Counted from the first letter of the stretch, positions 35,161 through 44,144 are shown. The stretch: DNA of 64,000 nucleotides from Chitinophaga niastensis (GCF_003014755.1 NZ_PYAW01000003.1:434001-498000); one strand, 5' to 3'. Notes: generated from the sequence alone by a model not told the origin. A program made the numbers and translations.

Positions 35161-35349
35161 TAGTTGATACTTCATTTATAGGGGTACTAAAGTTGATAAA
35201 ATGAATGTAGTAGCTGTTTGTTGAGTCTGATAAACTATGTTCTGCTGATGAAAGACGCTGAATGGCGTTGGCGAAAGATGAATAATGCTACGGAAAGATA
35301 ATTCATTTAACAATATCTTTTAAAAAGAGAAGGATACAACCAGGGAGAG

Positions 35350-35388
35350 GCCACCCCGCTCCCCTGCCAGGCAGGAGAGCGGGGTGGC
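35350..35388. terminator. Strong GC-rich hairpin
   Basis: A 12-bp stem (GCCACCCCGCTC with its complement), one mismatch and a further 5-6 pairs close on a short loop. It lies 5 bp past the 3' end of the DUF1772 gene on the minus strand. TTGTTTT follows on the plus strand. Confidence 0.75.
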
Positions 35389-35393
35389 TTGTT

Positions 35394-35888
35394 TTAGCGC
35401 TCATCGCTGAGACAAGCCAGCGTTACCAACATCATTGAAAGTATAGAAGTAATGGTGCGAACATTATTCAGGGTATTCCACGGCTGTTCAAACCGGATTC
35501 TTTGCGCAGCCATTTCTGCGGCAGAAGCGGCATGTAAATTAAAAGCTTCCATCATGTCATTTAAAGGAACATTGCCAAAAGCTGTAACCCCAAATCCACC
35601 AATTAAATATACGATCGTAGCAGCCAGCAGCAATAAAAACCGGGGCGAATGAAAAGATGTATAATTCAGGTAGGTGGCGAGTGGCAACATCACTAACGTA
35701 CCTAAAAAGCTGATAAAAAAAACAGGATTCAGGATGGCCTTATTAAAGGTTTGTATAGTGGCTATATACGCTTCATCCGGCATGCGGGCCAGCCCTGTGG
35801 TAACAGAACAGGACCATGTATAAAAAACGCCTGCCACTAAACCTGTTGTGGTGGCAGCAATCAGCAGTATTATTTTTTGCAGTGTCAT
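35394..35888 (-). CDS. DUF1772 (anthrone-oxygenase-like) membrane protein
   Basis: This 164-residue protein has four membrane segments (about residues 6-24, 54-74, 83-103 and 145-162). It shows the family signature AGVFYTW near the N-terminus and FGNVPLNDMMEAFN in the loop before the last helix. DUF1772 proteins are membrane proteins, some related to anthrone oxygenases. The bacterial substrate is usually unknown. It follows the SDR gene by 25 bp, which itself follows an AraC regulator, so the three form a likely operon with its regulator. Confidence 0.85.
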   Translation of the reverse strand: MTLQKIILLIAATTTGLVAGVFYTWSCSVTTGLARMPDEAYIATIQTFNKAILNPVFFISFLGTLVMLPLATYLNYTSFHSPRFLLLLAATIVYLIGGFGVTAFGNVPLNDMMEAFNLHAASAAEMAAQRIRFEQPWNTLNNVRTITSILSMMLVTLACLSDER

Positions 35889-35913
35889 GATAACTGGTTT
35901 CTGGTGATGATAA

Positions 35914-36555
35914 TTAATAAGAAATACCCGGTGTTTTGTGAAGCCAGGTGTTATCTGTTAATTGTTTTAACATAAAGTCGGCAACATCGGCGCGTGAAAC
36001 TTTAACTTTAAGCGATTTATCAGTAGCTGCAAACCCATACCTGTACTCCCCTGTACGGTTACCATCCGTTAAATTTCCGGGACGTACTATCACCCAATCC
36101 AGCTGACTGTCTTTAATGTATTTCTCCTGCAGCGCATGATCAGCGAAACCTTTCTTCAGTAAGAACGGAACAATAATATTCCTGAAGATAAATGGTGTTT
36201 GCTCCAGTACTTTCCGGCTATCGCCATAGCCCAGGGAGGTTTGACACACGAAACGTTTAACCCCTGTTTGCTCCATGGCACGGATAATATTGCGTGTACC
36301 TTCCGACCGCACAGTACCGGTTTTATTAGCCGGCTTACCAAGTGCGGATAACACTGCATCCTGTCCCCGCATGGCAGGTTCTATGGAGCGGTAATCCATC
36401 ACATCGCCTTGCAATACCTTCAGTTGTGGATGTTGTAACTGCAAACCTGCCGGATTGCGCGCAAACGCGGTAACAGTATGTCCCTGCATCAATGCCTGTT
36501 CTACCAGTTGGCGGCCCGTGCCACCTGTTGCTCCGAAAATAAGTAACTTCATCAT
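35914..36555 (-). CDS. NAD(P)-binding SDR/NmrA-like oxidoreductase
   Basis: This 213-residue protein has the Rossmann motif GATGGTGRQ at the N-terminus (residues about 8-16) and an NmrA/atypical-SDR body (GDVMDYRS, LSALGKP, VRPGNLTDG). It lacks an obvious catalytic YxxxK, as expected for atypical SDRs. The product may be a reductase or an NAD(P) sensor. TAGCTTTG (minus, 36572-36579) is a candidate -7 box 17 bp before the start. It is co-directional with the DUF1772 gene and follows the AraC gene. Confidence 0.85.
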   Translation of the reverse strand: MMKLLIFGATGGTGRQLVEQALMQGHTVTAFARNPAGLQLQHPQLKVLQGDVMDYRSIEPAMRGQDAVLSALGKPANKTGTVRSEGTRNIIRAMEQTGVKRFVCQTSLGYGDSRKVLEQTPFIFRNIIVPFLLKKGFADHALQEKYIKDSQLDWVIVRPGNLTDGNRTGEYRYGFAATDKSLKVKVSRADVADFMLKQLTDNTWLHKTPGISY

Positions 36556-36621
36556 CGTTGGTTTTATAACACAAAGCTATGATGGCAACCATTCCGGAAA
36601 TAGAACAAAACCGACAGCCTG

Positions 36622-37437
36622 CTATTTTGTTATTAAAGAAAAATTAGTACCTGCTTCTTTGGATTGTTTCTGATACTGGAAGGGGGAAATCCCTGCAAAC
36701 TCTTTAAATACACGGATATAATGAGATTGATCCGCATAATCATTTTCAAAAGCTATGTCAGACAGCTTGTTGTAATCGTTATTTCTCAACTGGTCTAAAG
36801 AACTCTGAAAGCGGCAAATTCTTGAAAATAATTTTGGCGAAATACCAACACATTGCTTAAACCTGCGCTCAAAGCTCCTTTCGGTAAGCTGTAAATTTTT
36901 TTGTAGTTCCTTCAAACCAATGTTACCTTTCGACTGTATAATTTGTGATAATGCGTATTGGGTTATTTCGTCGGTGGGTGCCTGATTTTTTTTAATCTGG
37001 ATATATAAAAAAGAGGATATTATTTCAATCTGATCAGCAGTAGATGCAGCGGTCATCAGTTTTTCTGATAGCCGGAAAGATGGTGCCGCAGGCAGCAGGT
37101 TCAGATCTACACAGGTGTTGGTCAATTCATCTGCATTTAATCCGAAAATAGATTTTAAGGCATTCGGATAGCAACAGATGCCTATTGTGCTCACTTGCCC
37201 TATTAACTGAAGCGCTGTATACTTAGTAGTTTGTCCGTATAAAAGAATGTCCGGGAGTTGTTTATTATGCTGATAAAATGTACCTTCTTCTGACCGTTGA
37301 AACATAAGTCCCGGGCAACCATCTGCCATTGGTCCAAAGGTTTTGGGTAAATGATCCACGGAAGTACTCTCCAGCGTCCAGAAATACCGGATGTGGTTTT
37401 TAAGATAATCAGGTGGTGATAGTTCTTGGTATTTCAT
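36622..37437 (-). CDS. AraC family transcriptional regulator
   Basis: This 271-residue protein has a variable N-terminal domain (MKYQELSPPDYLKNHIRYFW, also found in other Bacteroidota AraC proteins). A C-terminal AraC helix-turn-helix (about 175-260) is seen in GLKELQKNLQLTERSFERRF and DIAFENDYADQSHYIRVFKE. The second helix region with YADQSHYIR and PFQYQ is typical. It is upstream of the SDR and DUF1772 genes and is the likely regulator of that group. The inducer is unknown. Confidence 0.9.
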   Translation of the reverse strand: MKYQELSPPDYLKNHIRYFWTLESTSVDHLPKTFGPMADGCPGLMFQRSEEGTFYQHNKQLPDILLYGQTTKYTALQLIGQVSTIGICCYPNALKSIFGLNADELTNTCVDLNLLPAAPSFRLSEKLMTAASTADQIEIISSFLYIQIKKNQAPTDEITQYALSQIIQSKGNIGLKELQKNLQLTERSFERRFKQCVGISPKLFSRICRFQSSLDQLRNNDYNKLSDIAFENDYADQSHYIRVFKEFAGISPFQYQKQSKEAGTNFSLITK

Positions 37438-37516
37438 TTTTTAACAGCAGAAATTATTACCAAGATATAAATTTTTGCTGATTTGATAAAATCCGGAAGA
37501 TTGTCTTGATCAGATA

Positions 37517-37554
37517 AAAGAAGGCTGCACCAAAAACAGGTACAGCCTTCTTTT
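37517..37554. terminator. Terminator after the MFS transporter
   Basis: A 12-bp perfect stem (AAAAGAAGGCTG at 37517-37528 with 37543-37554) ends in T-runs on both strands. It lies 16 bp past the MFS 3' end on the minus strand. Confidence 0.8.
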
Positions 37555-37569
37555 ATTATCTTGTAAAAA

Positions 37570-38832
37570 CTATACTTCCACCGCCACACTCTCCTCCTTT
37601 GGCAATTGTTTCGCTGCTTTTGCTTTCACCAATGCACTTACCCTGTACACCATATAAATACAGGGAATGGTGATGCCTACAATCACCCAACCCACTGTAT
37701 CGTAATGTTCCAGCGGACTAAATTTATCTTTCTGCACTACAATCATTCCTCCAATTGCAGCAGCAACACCACCGGCAATTTGTTGTAAGGAAGAATTGAT
37801 ACTCATAAATGCGCCACGGTCTTCCATATCAGGTATCCCTGTTGTGAGGGTGGTAGCAGGTACCATTCGTCCCATTATACCCACCATCATCAGCACGTTT
37901 AAGGCAATCACGATCCACAATGGCTGCGCTGTAAGATGTGTGTAAACAATCACAAAGACCAGCATATAAAGAGAGGAGAAAGTAAACAACAGGAATTTAT
38001 CAAACCGGTCGCTTAACCTGCCCACTATTGGCATAATAAAAAGTGCGCCAACCCCGGATACCATAAATAAAAGTGGTAATTGTTGTGGGGTTACATGCAG
38101 ATTATTAATGGCAAAGGCACTGCCAAAAGGCATCATCATAAAACCACCGATAGAAAGCAGCGCTGTAGTTGCAAAACCAATGCGGTAGTTCCTTTTCGCA
38201 ATTGCATGCCATAAGTGTTTGAAAGCACTCTTGTCCCGCTGCATAGCCAGGTGTTGTGTGATCGGCTCCATGATGAGCATGATTAATGTTACCCCGGCGA
38301 GTGCAATACCAGCCACCAGGAAAAAGGGAGCTTCCCATCCCCAGGCATTTGCCAGGTACAGACCAATAGGAATTCCAAGTACCTGGCTGGCACCAAAACC
38401 CATTTGAATGAACCCCATTACGCGGCCACGTTGTTCTATCACAAAAAGATCGGTAATAATAGCCAGGGAGATAGAACCAATAACACCACCAAACAAACCT
38501 GTAATGATGCGGGCCGCTACCATGGTGACATAAGTATTCGCAAATCCACAACAGATAGTACCTGCAATAAAACCAACATAAAAGAATATGAGCAATTTTT
38601 TGCGGTCAAAACGATCCGCGAAGCCTGCAGTAAGCAGACCCGAAATACCAGCGCTGAAAGCATATGCAGATACAACCAGGCCAAATTGATTGGGTTTTAT
38701 ACTCATTGATTTCATCAGCATATCACCGAGCGGCGACATCACCATAAAATCAAGAATAACGGTAAACTGCGTCAATGCCAATAAAGCAATAATCAGTTTT
38801 TGATGAGAAGAAAAAGGGATCGTTTGTTTCAT
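37570..38832 (-). CDS. MFS transporter (drug/H+ antiporter type)
   Basis: This 420-residue protein has about twelve membrane segments. The family motif A is GFADRFDRKKLLIF in the 2-3 loop, and GRLSDRFDKFLLF repeats it in the second half. It resembles DHA1-type exporters that pump small molecules out by proton antiport. It follows the 75-residue small gene by 40 bp. A TetR-type gene lies just upstream, with a matching half-operator in the upstream region. I infer TetR-controlled efflux. Substrate unknown. Confidence 0.9.
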   Translation of the reverse strand: MKQTIPFSSHQKLIIALLALTQFTVILDFMVMSPLGDMLMKSMSIKPNQFGLVVSAYAFSAGISGLLTAGFADRFDRKKLLIFFYVGFIAGTICCGFANTYVTMVAARIITGLFGGVIGSISLAIITDLFVIEQRGRVMGFIQMGFGASQVLGIPIGLYLANAWGWEAPFFLVAGIALAGVTLIMLIMEPITQHLAMQRDKSAFKHLWHAIAKRNYRIGFATTALLSIGGFMMMPFGSAFAINNLHVTPQQLPLLFMVSGVGALFIMPIVGRLSDRFDKFLLFTFSSLYMLVFVIVYTHLTAQPLWIVIALNVLMMVGIMGRMVPATTLTTGIPDMEDRGAFMSINSSLQQIAGGVAAAIGGMIVVQKDKFSPLEHYDTVGWVIVGITIPCIYMVYRVSALVKAKAAKQLPKEESVAVEV

Positions 38833-38872
38833 ATAATAGCCGTGTTTATAGCATATAAAATTTTACCGTTGC

Positions 38873-39100
38873 TTAGTCTGTTAGCTCCGTACACTCATAA
38901 TTATACCGGGCTACTATCGCTATCACATCGGCGGGCGACAAATGATAAGATACTACGCGCAGCACACAATCCACGTCCATCAGGTCTACTGTCCATTGCG
39001 CTATTAATGGATGCATATCCAGTACGGTGGCTATCTGTTGCCGGGCTGCTGTTGTGGCAATGTTCGTTTTGAAAATAAGTATGTGATTTAGCGTTTCCAT
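38873..39100 (-). CDS. Small HMA-like protein, function unknown
   Basis: I choose the ATG at 39100 over an upstream TTG, giving 75 residues that start METLNH. The sequence resembles small ferredoxin-fold proteins (ILIFKTNI, TVDLMDVDCVLRV) but lacks the CxxC metal site. It precedes the MFS gene by 40 bp, and the operator-like site at 39102-39123 lies directly upstream, so it probably leads the TetR-controlled operon. The role is not known. Confidence 0.65.
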   Translation of the reverse strand: METLNHILIFKTNIATTAARQQIATVLDMHPLIAQWTVDLMDVDCVLRVVSYHLSPADVIAIVARYNYECTELTD

Positions 39101-39101
39101 A

Positions 39102-39123
39102 TTTATAAGCAAGCGCTCATTTA
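39102..39123. promoter_or_regulatory. Candidate second TetR operator
   Basis: The right arm GCTCATTTA (39115-39123) matches GCTCACTTA of the palindrome at 39745 in 8 of 9 positions, and the left arm TTTATAAGC matches in 5 of 9. The 4-bp spacer is the same. It lies just upstream of the small gene that leads to the MFS transporter. Confidence 0.5.
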
Positions 39124-39141
39124 TTAACTTGAGAAAAAAAG

Positions 39142-39732
39142 CTATTTCTTTAATCCCTTTATTACACAGGCAAAAGTATCCTTCATCAATTTTTGCGAGA
39201 ATACAAATTTACGGCCGCTAAGGCTCCTCCCCTCATTATGAAATTTTATCAGGGAATAAAGCGGCGCAAAAGCAATAGACCAATACACCTCTAATGACAT
39301 TTTATCTATTTCTTTACGGTTCAGGGCATTTACTATAAAGTTCCCCATTGTCAGCTCAAACTCCTTAGAAATAGTTTCCAACATTTTCTCTTTATAGGTA
39401 GAGTTCCGCAATTGTTCAAAAAATGCGGCCGACAAGTGATTGTTCAGTGCAAATGCTGCCCGGTTCTTCCATTGTATCCAAAGCCCCTCTTCAAACGACA
39501 TTTCAGGATCAAAACCTTTCAGCGTAGACCTGGTCATCTTTAACCCCTCTTCAATACTGATGCTGGTAAGCAGGTCCTCTTTATCTTTATAATAAATGTA
39601 AATAGTGGCCGGTGACACCCCCGCCGTTTTCGCTAATCTGTTTATACCAAAATTTTCCAGGCCATCGTTGGCTACCATCTCAATAGCCTTTTCACGGATC
39701 GCCTGAATTTTATTTTCATCTCTGTGCCTCAT
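39142..39732 (-). CDS. TetR/AcrR family transcriptional regulator
   Basis: I choose the ATG at 39732, because the longer frame starts at a TTG. This gives 196 residues. The N-terminal HTH (about residues 10-55) shows NRLAKTAGVSPATIYIYYKD, a classic TetR recognition helix. The C-terminal ligand domain is helical and divergent. Its 5' region holds a perfect palindrome (39745-39766) and a TATATTTG -7 box (39739-39746, minus) that overlaps it, so autorepression is likely. A related site lies before the small gene/MFS operon. The ligand is unknown. Confidence 0.9.
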   Translation of the reverse strand: MRHRDENKIQAIREKAIEMVANDGLENFGINRLAKTAGVSPATIYIYYKDKEDLLTSISIEEGLKMTRSTLKGFDPEMSFEEGLWIQWKNRAAFALNNHLSAAFFEQLRNSTYKEKMLETISKEFELTMGNFIVNALNRKEIDKMSLEVYWSIAFAPLYSLIKFHNEGRSLSGRKFVFSQKLMKDTFACVIKGLKK

Positions 39733-39744
39733 AGACTGCAAATA

Positions 39745-39766
39745 TAAGTGAGCGTTTGCTCACTTA
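39745..39766. promoter_or_regulatory. TetR operator overlapping a -7 box
   Basis: A perfect inverted repeat, TAAGTGAGC (39745-39753) and GCTCACTTA (39758-39766), has a 4-bp spacer. It overlaps the end of the minus-strand -7 box TATATTTG (39739-39746), so binding would block transcription of the TetR gene. Confidence 0.7.
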
Positions 39767-39806
39767 AAAATATTTCAGGATCTTTTTTTAAAAAACCCTG
39801 GAAATA

Positions 39807-39844
39807 GCAGACGGACCGGGACTTTATCTTACCGGCCCGTCTAC
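39807..39844 (-). terminator. Terminator after the lipoprotein gene
   Basis: A 13-bp stem with two mismatches (39807-39819 with 39832-39844) is followed on the minus strand by a T6 tract within about 20 bp. It lies 6 bp past the 3' end of the lipoprotein gene. Confidence 0.65.
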
Positions 39845-39849
39845 TGTTC

Positions 39850-40512
39850 TTATTGTTGCGTAATCTTATCGAGGTAAATGACAAAAGAAGCTTTTGTCTG
39901 CACATCCTTTGCACCACAAATAACGGAAGAAAACATAGGAGAACGACCGCTATGCAAATAAGCATCCTGCTGGCAGGCCATCGAAGGCTCAGGGGAAACT
40001 TTGGCAGCATTTACATGAAAACTGCCTGTCAGTCGCAGGTAATTGGCGGTATCCTTTATTTCTGTTAAGGTCAGATACGCTTTACTATTTTTCCCATCCG
40101 GATCGGTATCAAAATACTGGAAATAACTGATCCCCGAATATACTTCATCCGCATTCTTACTCCTTATAGACGCACCGCCGGCAAGCGCGATCTCGCCCAC
40201 CTGCTCCACACCGGTTTGCAGCTGTAACGATAACACACCAGTAGAAACGGAAGTTAAGGTGCCTGCTGCATCTGTAATCCCGCCGGATAATACAAACGTT
40301 TCCAATCCTGTTTTGGTGAATTTCAAGTATCCTATCCCTACATCCTCTCCTGTTACGGTATAGCTTTTATTGAAGTCGCCGCTAACGTTTACCATCATTT
40401 TATTTAGTGGCTTATCCTTACCGTCCGCATTATTGGTATCCGTATTATTCTTTTTACTACAGCCCATTGCCAACAAAACTAAGCTGGCAAGCATCGTGTT
40501 CCTGTATATCAT
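39850..40512 (-). CDS. Hypothetical lipoprotein
   Basis: The longest frame starts at 40533. I prefer the ATG at 40512 (MIYRNTMLAS), which gives a lipoprotein signal ending LAMGC and 220 residues. The mature part is beta-rich (MMVNVSGDFNKSYTV, LTEIKDTANYLRL), with a C-terminal CGAKDVQTKASFVIYL. No family was recognised. TATTTTTG on the minus strand (40531-40538) is a possible -7 box. It is co-directional with the AraC gene upstream. Confidence 0.65.
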   Translation of the reverse strand: MIYRNTMLASLVLLAMGCSKKNNTDTNNADGKDKPLNKMMVNVSGDFNKSYTVTGEDVGIGYLKFTKTGLETFVLSGGITDAAGTLTSVSTGVLSLQLQTGVEQVGEIALAGGASIRSKNADEVYSGISYFQYFDTDPDGKNSKAYLTLTEIKDTANYLRLTGSFHVNAAKVSPEPSMACQQDAYLHSGRSPMFSSVICGAKDVQTKASFVIYLDKITQQ

Positions 40513-40561
40513 GATTAAAATCTTAGGGCACAAAAATATTATATTCTAATCATTTATCGAT

Positions 40562-41329
40562 TTACCACCAGGTAGTAGATTGGAAGAAAACCTGCGGAGT
40601 TTTACCTGTAAAGGCTTTGAAGTCTTTTATAAAATGAGCCTGGTCAAAGTACCCGGCTGCATGCGCGGCATCCGTAAGATTGGCCACCTGCGGATACATT
40701 TCTATCAGGTTCCTTAATCTCACAATAGTAGTAAACTGCTTGGGAGACGTACCTATCACCCGCCTGAACCTTTTTTCAAAAGCATCCTGGCTTGTATATA
40801 ACCCTGCTGCCAGCTCTTTTATCCTGATGGCTCCATGAGCTGCTTTAATCTGCTGTATGGCACTACCTATAAGTTTATCCGGTGGCTGTATTTTTAACTC
40901 CGACAGCAGGAAGCGTTCAATAACGGCAATCCTTTGCCCGTTATTCTTTGCCTCACATAACTGTTCTTCAATGATATTTAATTTATGAAGATGGATGAGA
41001 TGATCGAGTGATAGATTGATTTCGAATAATTCATGCAATGGCTCCTTAAAAAATGCCGCTGCACCTCCTTCATTAAACACCACCAGCAGATTGCCGGTGT
41101 GCTTTGCATAATCCAGTAAACGGAATGATTTCCTGAGCCCCGTAATACCCGATACCGGCAAATTTACCCCCTGCTGCACATTAGATACACTTCCCTTATA
41201 CCTGAAAGCCATTACTATAGCCGTATCTGGCAGCGTATAGCTCTCTATCTTATCATCACTTTCAATAACCATGAAAGTTTTAATATATGGTTTAAGTACA
41301 TCAGTAGGAAAGTAGCGCTGCATGTTCAT
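40562..41329 (-). CDS. AraC family transcriptional regulator (second)
   Basis: This 255-residue protein has an N-terminal domain with QQGVNLPVSGITG, of the DUF6597 type. A C-terminal AraC HTH domain is seen in IRIKELAAGLYTSQDAFEKR and DAAHAAGYFDQAHFIKDF, then GKTPQVFF. It lies 49 bp upstream of the lipoprotein gene on the same strand and is divergent from the outer-membrane protein at 41529. Either neighbour may be its target. Confidence 0.88.
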   Translation of the reverse strand: MNMQRYFPTDVLKPYIKTFMVIESDDKIESYTLPDTAIVMAFRYKGSVSNVQQGVNLPVSGITGLRKSFRLLDYAKHTGNLLVVFNEGGAAAFFKEPLHELFEINLSLDHLIHLHKLNIIEEQLCEAKNNGQRIAVIERFLLSELKIQPPDKLIGSAIQQIKAAHGAIRIKELAAGLYTSQDAFEKRFRRVIGTSPKQFTTIVRLRNLIEMYPQVANLTDAAHAAGYFDQAHFIKDFKAFTGKTPQVFFQSTTWW

Positions 41330-41528
41330 CTGGAAGAAAAATAATTACAAAATAAAGGTAGGAATTTCCAACGGAGATTAAACTACCATTAGAATTACCT
41401 GCACACTACCTGAAATAAAAGCATAGTCCTTAATTTTGGCCCAGTCTGCAAGGATTATGTCCACTGGCTCACAGGAAACCTTTCGATTCGAGATTTATAT
41501 CCTAAAAAATCATTTCACTACTACATAG

Positions 41529-43226
41529 ATGAAAGTAACTAAATTAATGGTGACCCTCACAATGGTGATCCTGGCTGCTGCCCGCGTTTCCGGTCAATCT
41601 GATTACATCAGCTTAGGCAACAAACAATATCAGTTGCTTGACCGATTAGATATCCGCTCACAGCACGATACCTTACTGGGCTTCACTACCGTTAAACCAT
41701 ACGACCGTAGAAAAATGACAGAACGGGTAGCCTGGATTGACTCCATGGATAGGGCCGGCAGTTTGCCTTTCGTCATAACCCCAACGGATAGATATAATAT
41801 CCGGCACCTGTTAATGGATAACTGGGAATGGGCCCCTCAATACACCGATTCATTTAATGTGAAACCCATTTTCAATACCTTTTATAAAACACCAGCCAAC
41901 CTCTACGCAGTAAACACCAGGGATTTCAAACTGGTGATCAACCCATTACTGAACCTCCAGTATGGCCATACCAATGATGGCACAGGTAGCATATTTGTAA
42001 ACACCAGGGGGGTTATACTCAGAGGAAATATTGCCAATAAACTGGGCTTTTACACCATATTAACCGACAACCAGGAACGGGACCCCGCTTATGTAAGATA
42101 CTTTGTAACAAAGTATGATGCAGTACCTGGTGCAGGGTTTTATAAACACTATCAGAAAACCGGGTACGATTATTTTGATGCCAGAGGAGGCATCTCCTTT
42201 AACGCAGCTAAATATTTCGACTTTCAGTTTGCCTATGATAAACTTTTTATTGGCAATGGTTTCCGTAGCCTGTTCCTCAGCGATTTCAGCAGCAATTACC
42301 TGTATCTCAGGATGACTACCCGCATCTGGAAATTTGATTATGAAAATATTTTTGCACAAACCATTGCCCCCTTCGTACCTTATGATGTAGGTGGTCCACG
42401 TACCATAAGACCACAGAATTATATGATGATCCATCATTTAAGTCTGCAGGTGGCACATTGGCTAAACCTGGGATTTTATGAAAATATTATGGAAGATGGT
42501 AAGCATGGACTTCAACTGAGCTACCTCAACCCTGTTATTTTCTATCGCTCTGTTGAACAACAATTAGGGGCTGCGGGTAAGGCCAATGTAGGCTTCGACT
42601 TTAAAGCCAATGTTGCTAAACAGTTGCAGTTCTACGGTCAGCTCCTGATTAATGAATTTGTTACGAAAGAAGTATTCCACTACAGCCGTGGTAACTTTGC
42701 CAACAAACAAGGCCTGCAACTCGGAATAAAATATATAGATGCCTTTACCATAAAAAACCTGGACCTACAACTGGAAACAAACCTTATTCGTCCCTACACC
42801 TATACCAATTATGACAGTACCACTAACCTTACCAATTACAATCAACCACTGGCACACCCACTGGGCGCCAATCTCAAAGAATTTATAGGAATAGCCAGGT
42901 ATCAGCCCTTGCATAAATTATATCTCACCGGAAAACTGATGTATAGTAAGCAGGGACTGGATTCAGCGGGACTTAATTTCGGCTCCGATGTATTTAAGAG
43001 CTATAATACCCGGCCACGTGACTATGGCTTTTTTATAGGAACAGGTACACCAGTTACCAGCGCTACAGCTGCCCTGAGTGCTTCCTATGAAATATTTGAA
43101 AATATGTTCATCGACTTAAATACTACTTACCGAACCTACAATGTGCAGAACCAGCCTAAATCAAATACTTTCTTTTATACAATAGGATTCAGGCTGAATC
43201 TCCAACCGAGGGAATTTAATTTTTAA
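41529..43226 (+). CDS. Outer-membrane beta-barrel protein, RemB/Wzi-like
   Basis: This 565-residue protein has a signal peptide (ending VSGQ). Most of it is beta-rich with aromatic strand patterns (YFDFQFAYDKLFIGNG, LRMTTRIWKF, GLQLSYLNPVIF). The length, the GNGFRS segment and the barrel pattern resemble RemB, a gliding-motility outer-membrane protein, and Wzi-type capsule proteins. I infer an outer-membrane location, but the precise role is open. It ends 11 bp inside the remnant on the opposite strand and has its own upstream region with a TAATTTTG -7-like box (41431-41438). Confidence 0.7.
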   Translation: MKVTKLMVTLTMVILAAARVSGQSDYISLGNKQYQLLDRLDIRSQHDTLLGFTTVKPYDRRKMTERVAWIDSMDRAGSLPFVITPTDRYNIRHLLMDNWEWAPQYTDSFNVKPIFNTFYKTPANLYAVNTRDFKLVINPLLNLQYGHTNDGTGSIFVNTRGVILRGNIANKLGFYTILTDNQERDPAYVRYFVTKYDAVPGAGFYKHYQKTGYDYFDARGGISFNAAKYFDFQFAYDKLFIGNGFRSLFLSDFSSNYLYLRMTTRIWKFDYENIFAQTIAPFVPYDVGGPRTIRPQNYMMIHHLSLQVAHWLNLGFYENIMEDGKHGLQLSYLNPVIFYRSVEQQLGAAGKANVGFDFKANVAKQLQFYGQLLINEFVTKEVFHYSRGNFANKQGLQLGIKYIDAFTIKNLDLQLETNLIRPYTYTNYDSTTNLTNYNQPLAHPLGANLKEFIGIARYQPLHKLYLTGKLMYSKQGLDSAGLNFGSDVFKSYNTRPRDYGFFIGTGTPVTSATAALSASYEIFENMFIDLNTTYRTYNVQNQPKSNTFFYTIGFRLNLQPREFNF

Positions 43227-43462
43227 ACGGTGGTAATATAGCCGGGGCTTTATTCCATTCATCATTATAATACAACGCATTTTTAATAATGACGTCTTTG
43301 GAATTGTTGAGTTTTATCACCTCATCATTATCCTTAGCACGCACTATTTTAATTCTTACTGCCTGTATCGGCCAGCGGACTGCTCCCTTTGTCAAGAATA
43401 TGCACATCTGTAAATACTACATTTTTGATGTACCCGGTGCTTATAAAATAGAGGAGAAATAG
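43216..43462 (-). pseudogene. Remnant of a parallel beta-helix (GH28-like) gene, frameshifted
   Basis: The 63-codon frame (43216-43407) reads KIVRAKDNDEVIKLNNSKDV, beta-helix-like. A second minus frame (43349-43462) reads IKNVVFTDVHILDKGSSP, which fits the tail of polygalacturonase-type (GH28) proteins. The two overlap, consistent with one ancestral tail broken by a frameshift, and upstream there is only a stop. The rest is missing. The family is inferred from short matches and is uncertain. Confidence 0.4.
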
Positions 43463-43510
43463 TTAGATAGTTGCTGCAAGAAACTGCATAACTATCCCTC
43501 CAAACACCTA

Positions 43511-44086
43511 TCATTGAAAAATATTAAGCGCGGCATATTGCAATAGCATGATTGTCTTTCCATCTTTTATTTCACCTGTCTTAATCATCTCCAACGCCTT
43601 TGTAAACGGGAGCTCCAGCACTTCTATGTTCTCATTTTCGGCGGCTAATCCACCTCCTTCATATAATTTCATTTCTTTTGAATAAGCAGCTACAAAAAAA
43701 TACAGGATTTCTGTTACTGATCCTGGCGACATATACGCCTCAAATACTTTTTCTACAGCTGTTACACTATAACCGGTTTCTTCGGCCGTTTCCCTTCTTA
43801 TGCATTCTTCCGGATTATCTTTATCCAGCAAACCAGCACAACACTCAATCAGGAAGCCACTCTGGTTGCCATTAATATAGGTGGGCATGCGAAACTGTCG
43901 TGTTAATATCACCGATCTGTTTTCTTTGTTATACAGGAGAATAGTAGCGCCATTACCCCTGTCGTATGCTTCCCGCTCCTGCCTTACAACAGCGCCATCT
44001 TTATCCGTTACCTCGTACGTTATTTTTTTAAGGGTATACCAATTATCCGACAGTATAGTTGTTTCCAATATGTTTATTGCTTCCAT
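43511..44086 (-). CDS. nudK: NudK-like Nudix hydrolase
   Basis: This 191-residue protein holds a complete Nudix box, [20 protein letters not shown] followed by GY, which matches GX5EX7REUXEEXGU. The Glu residues of this box bind the catalytic metal. The overall sequence ([33 protein letters not shown]) matches the NudK/ADP-ribose pyrophosphatase group. NudK hydrolyses GDP-mannose and similar sugar nucleotides. It is divergent from a DeoR regulator, with three phased repeats between them. The assignment within Nudix is good but the substrate is inferred. Confidence 0.88.
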   Translation of the reverse strand: MEAINILETTILSDNWYTLKKITYEVTDKDGAVVRQEREAYDRGNGATILLYNKENRSVILTRQFRMPTYINGNQSGFLIECCAGLLDKDNPEECIRRETAEETGYSVTAVEKVFEAYMSPGSVTEILYFFVAAYSKEMKLYEGGGLAAENENIEVLELPFTKALEMIKTGEIKDGKTIMLLQYAALNIFQ

Positions 44087-44091
44087 ATTAA

Positions 44092-44128
44092 AATGATCAT
44101 TTTTGATCGTTTTTGATTATTTTTGATC
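44092..44128. promoter_or_regulatory. Three and a half 10-bp-phased repeats between nudK and deoR-type gene
   Basis: TTTTTGATC or TTTTTGATT occurs at 44100-44108, 44110-44118 and 44120-44128, and a partial AATGATC at 44092-44098. The period is 10 bp, one helical turn. They overlap a TATTTTTG -7 box (44118-44125, plus). A binding array for the DeoR-type protein is likely. Confidence 0.65.
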
Positions 44129-44144
44129 AATATAGATATTTAAA

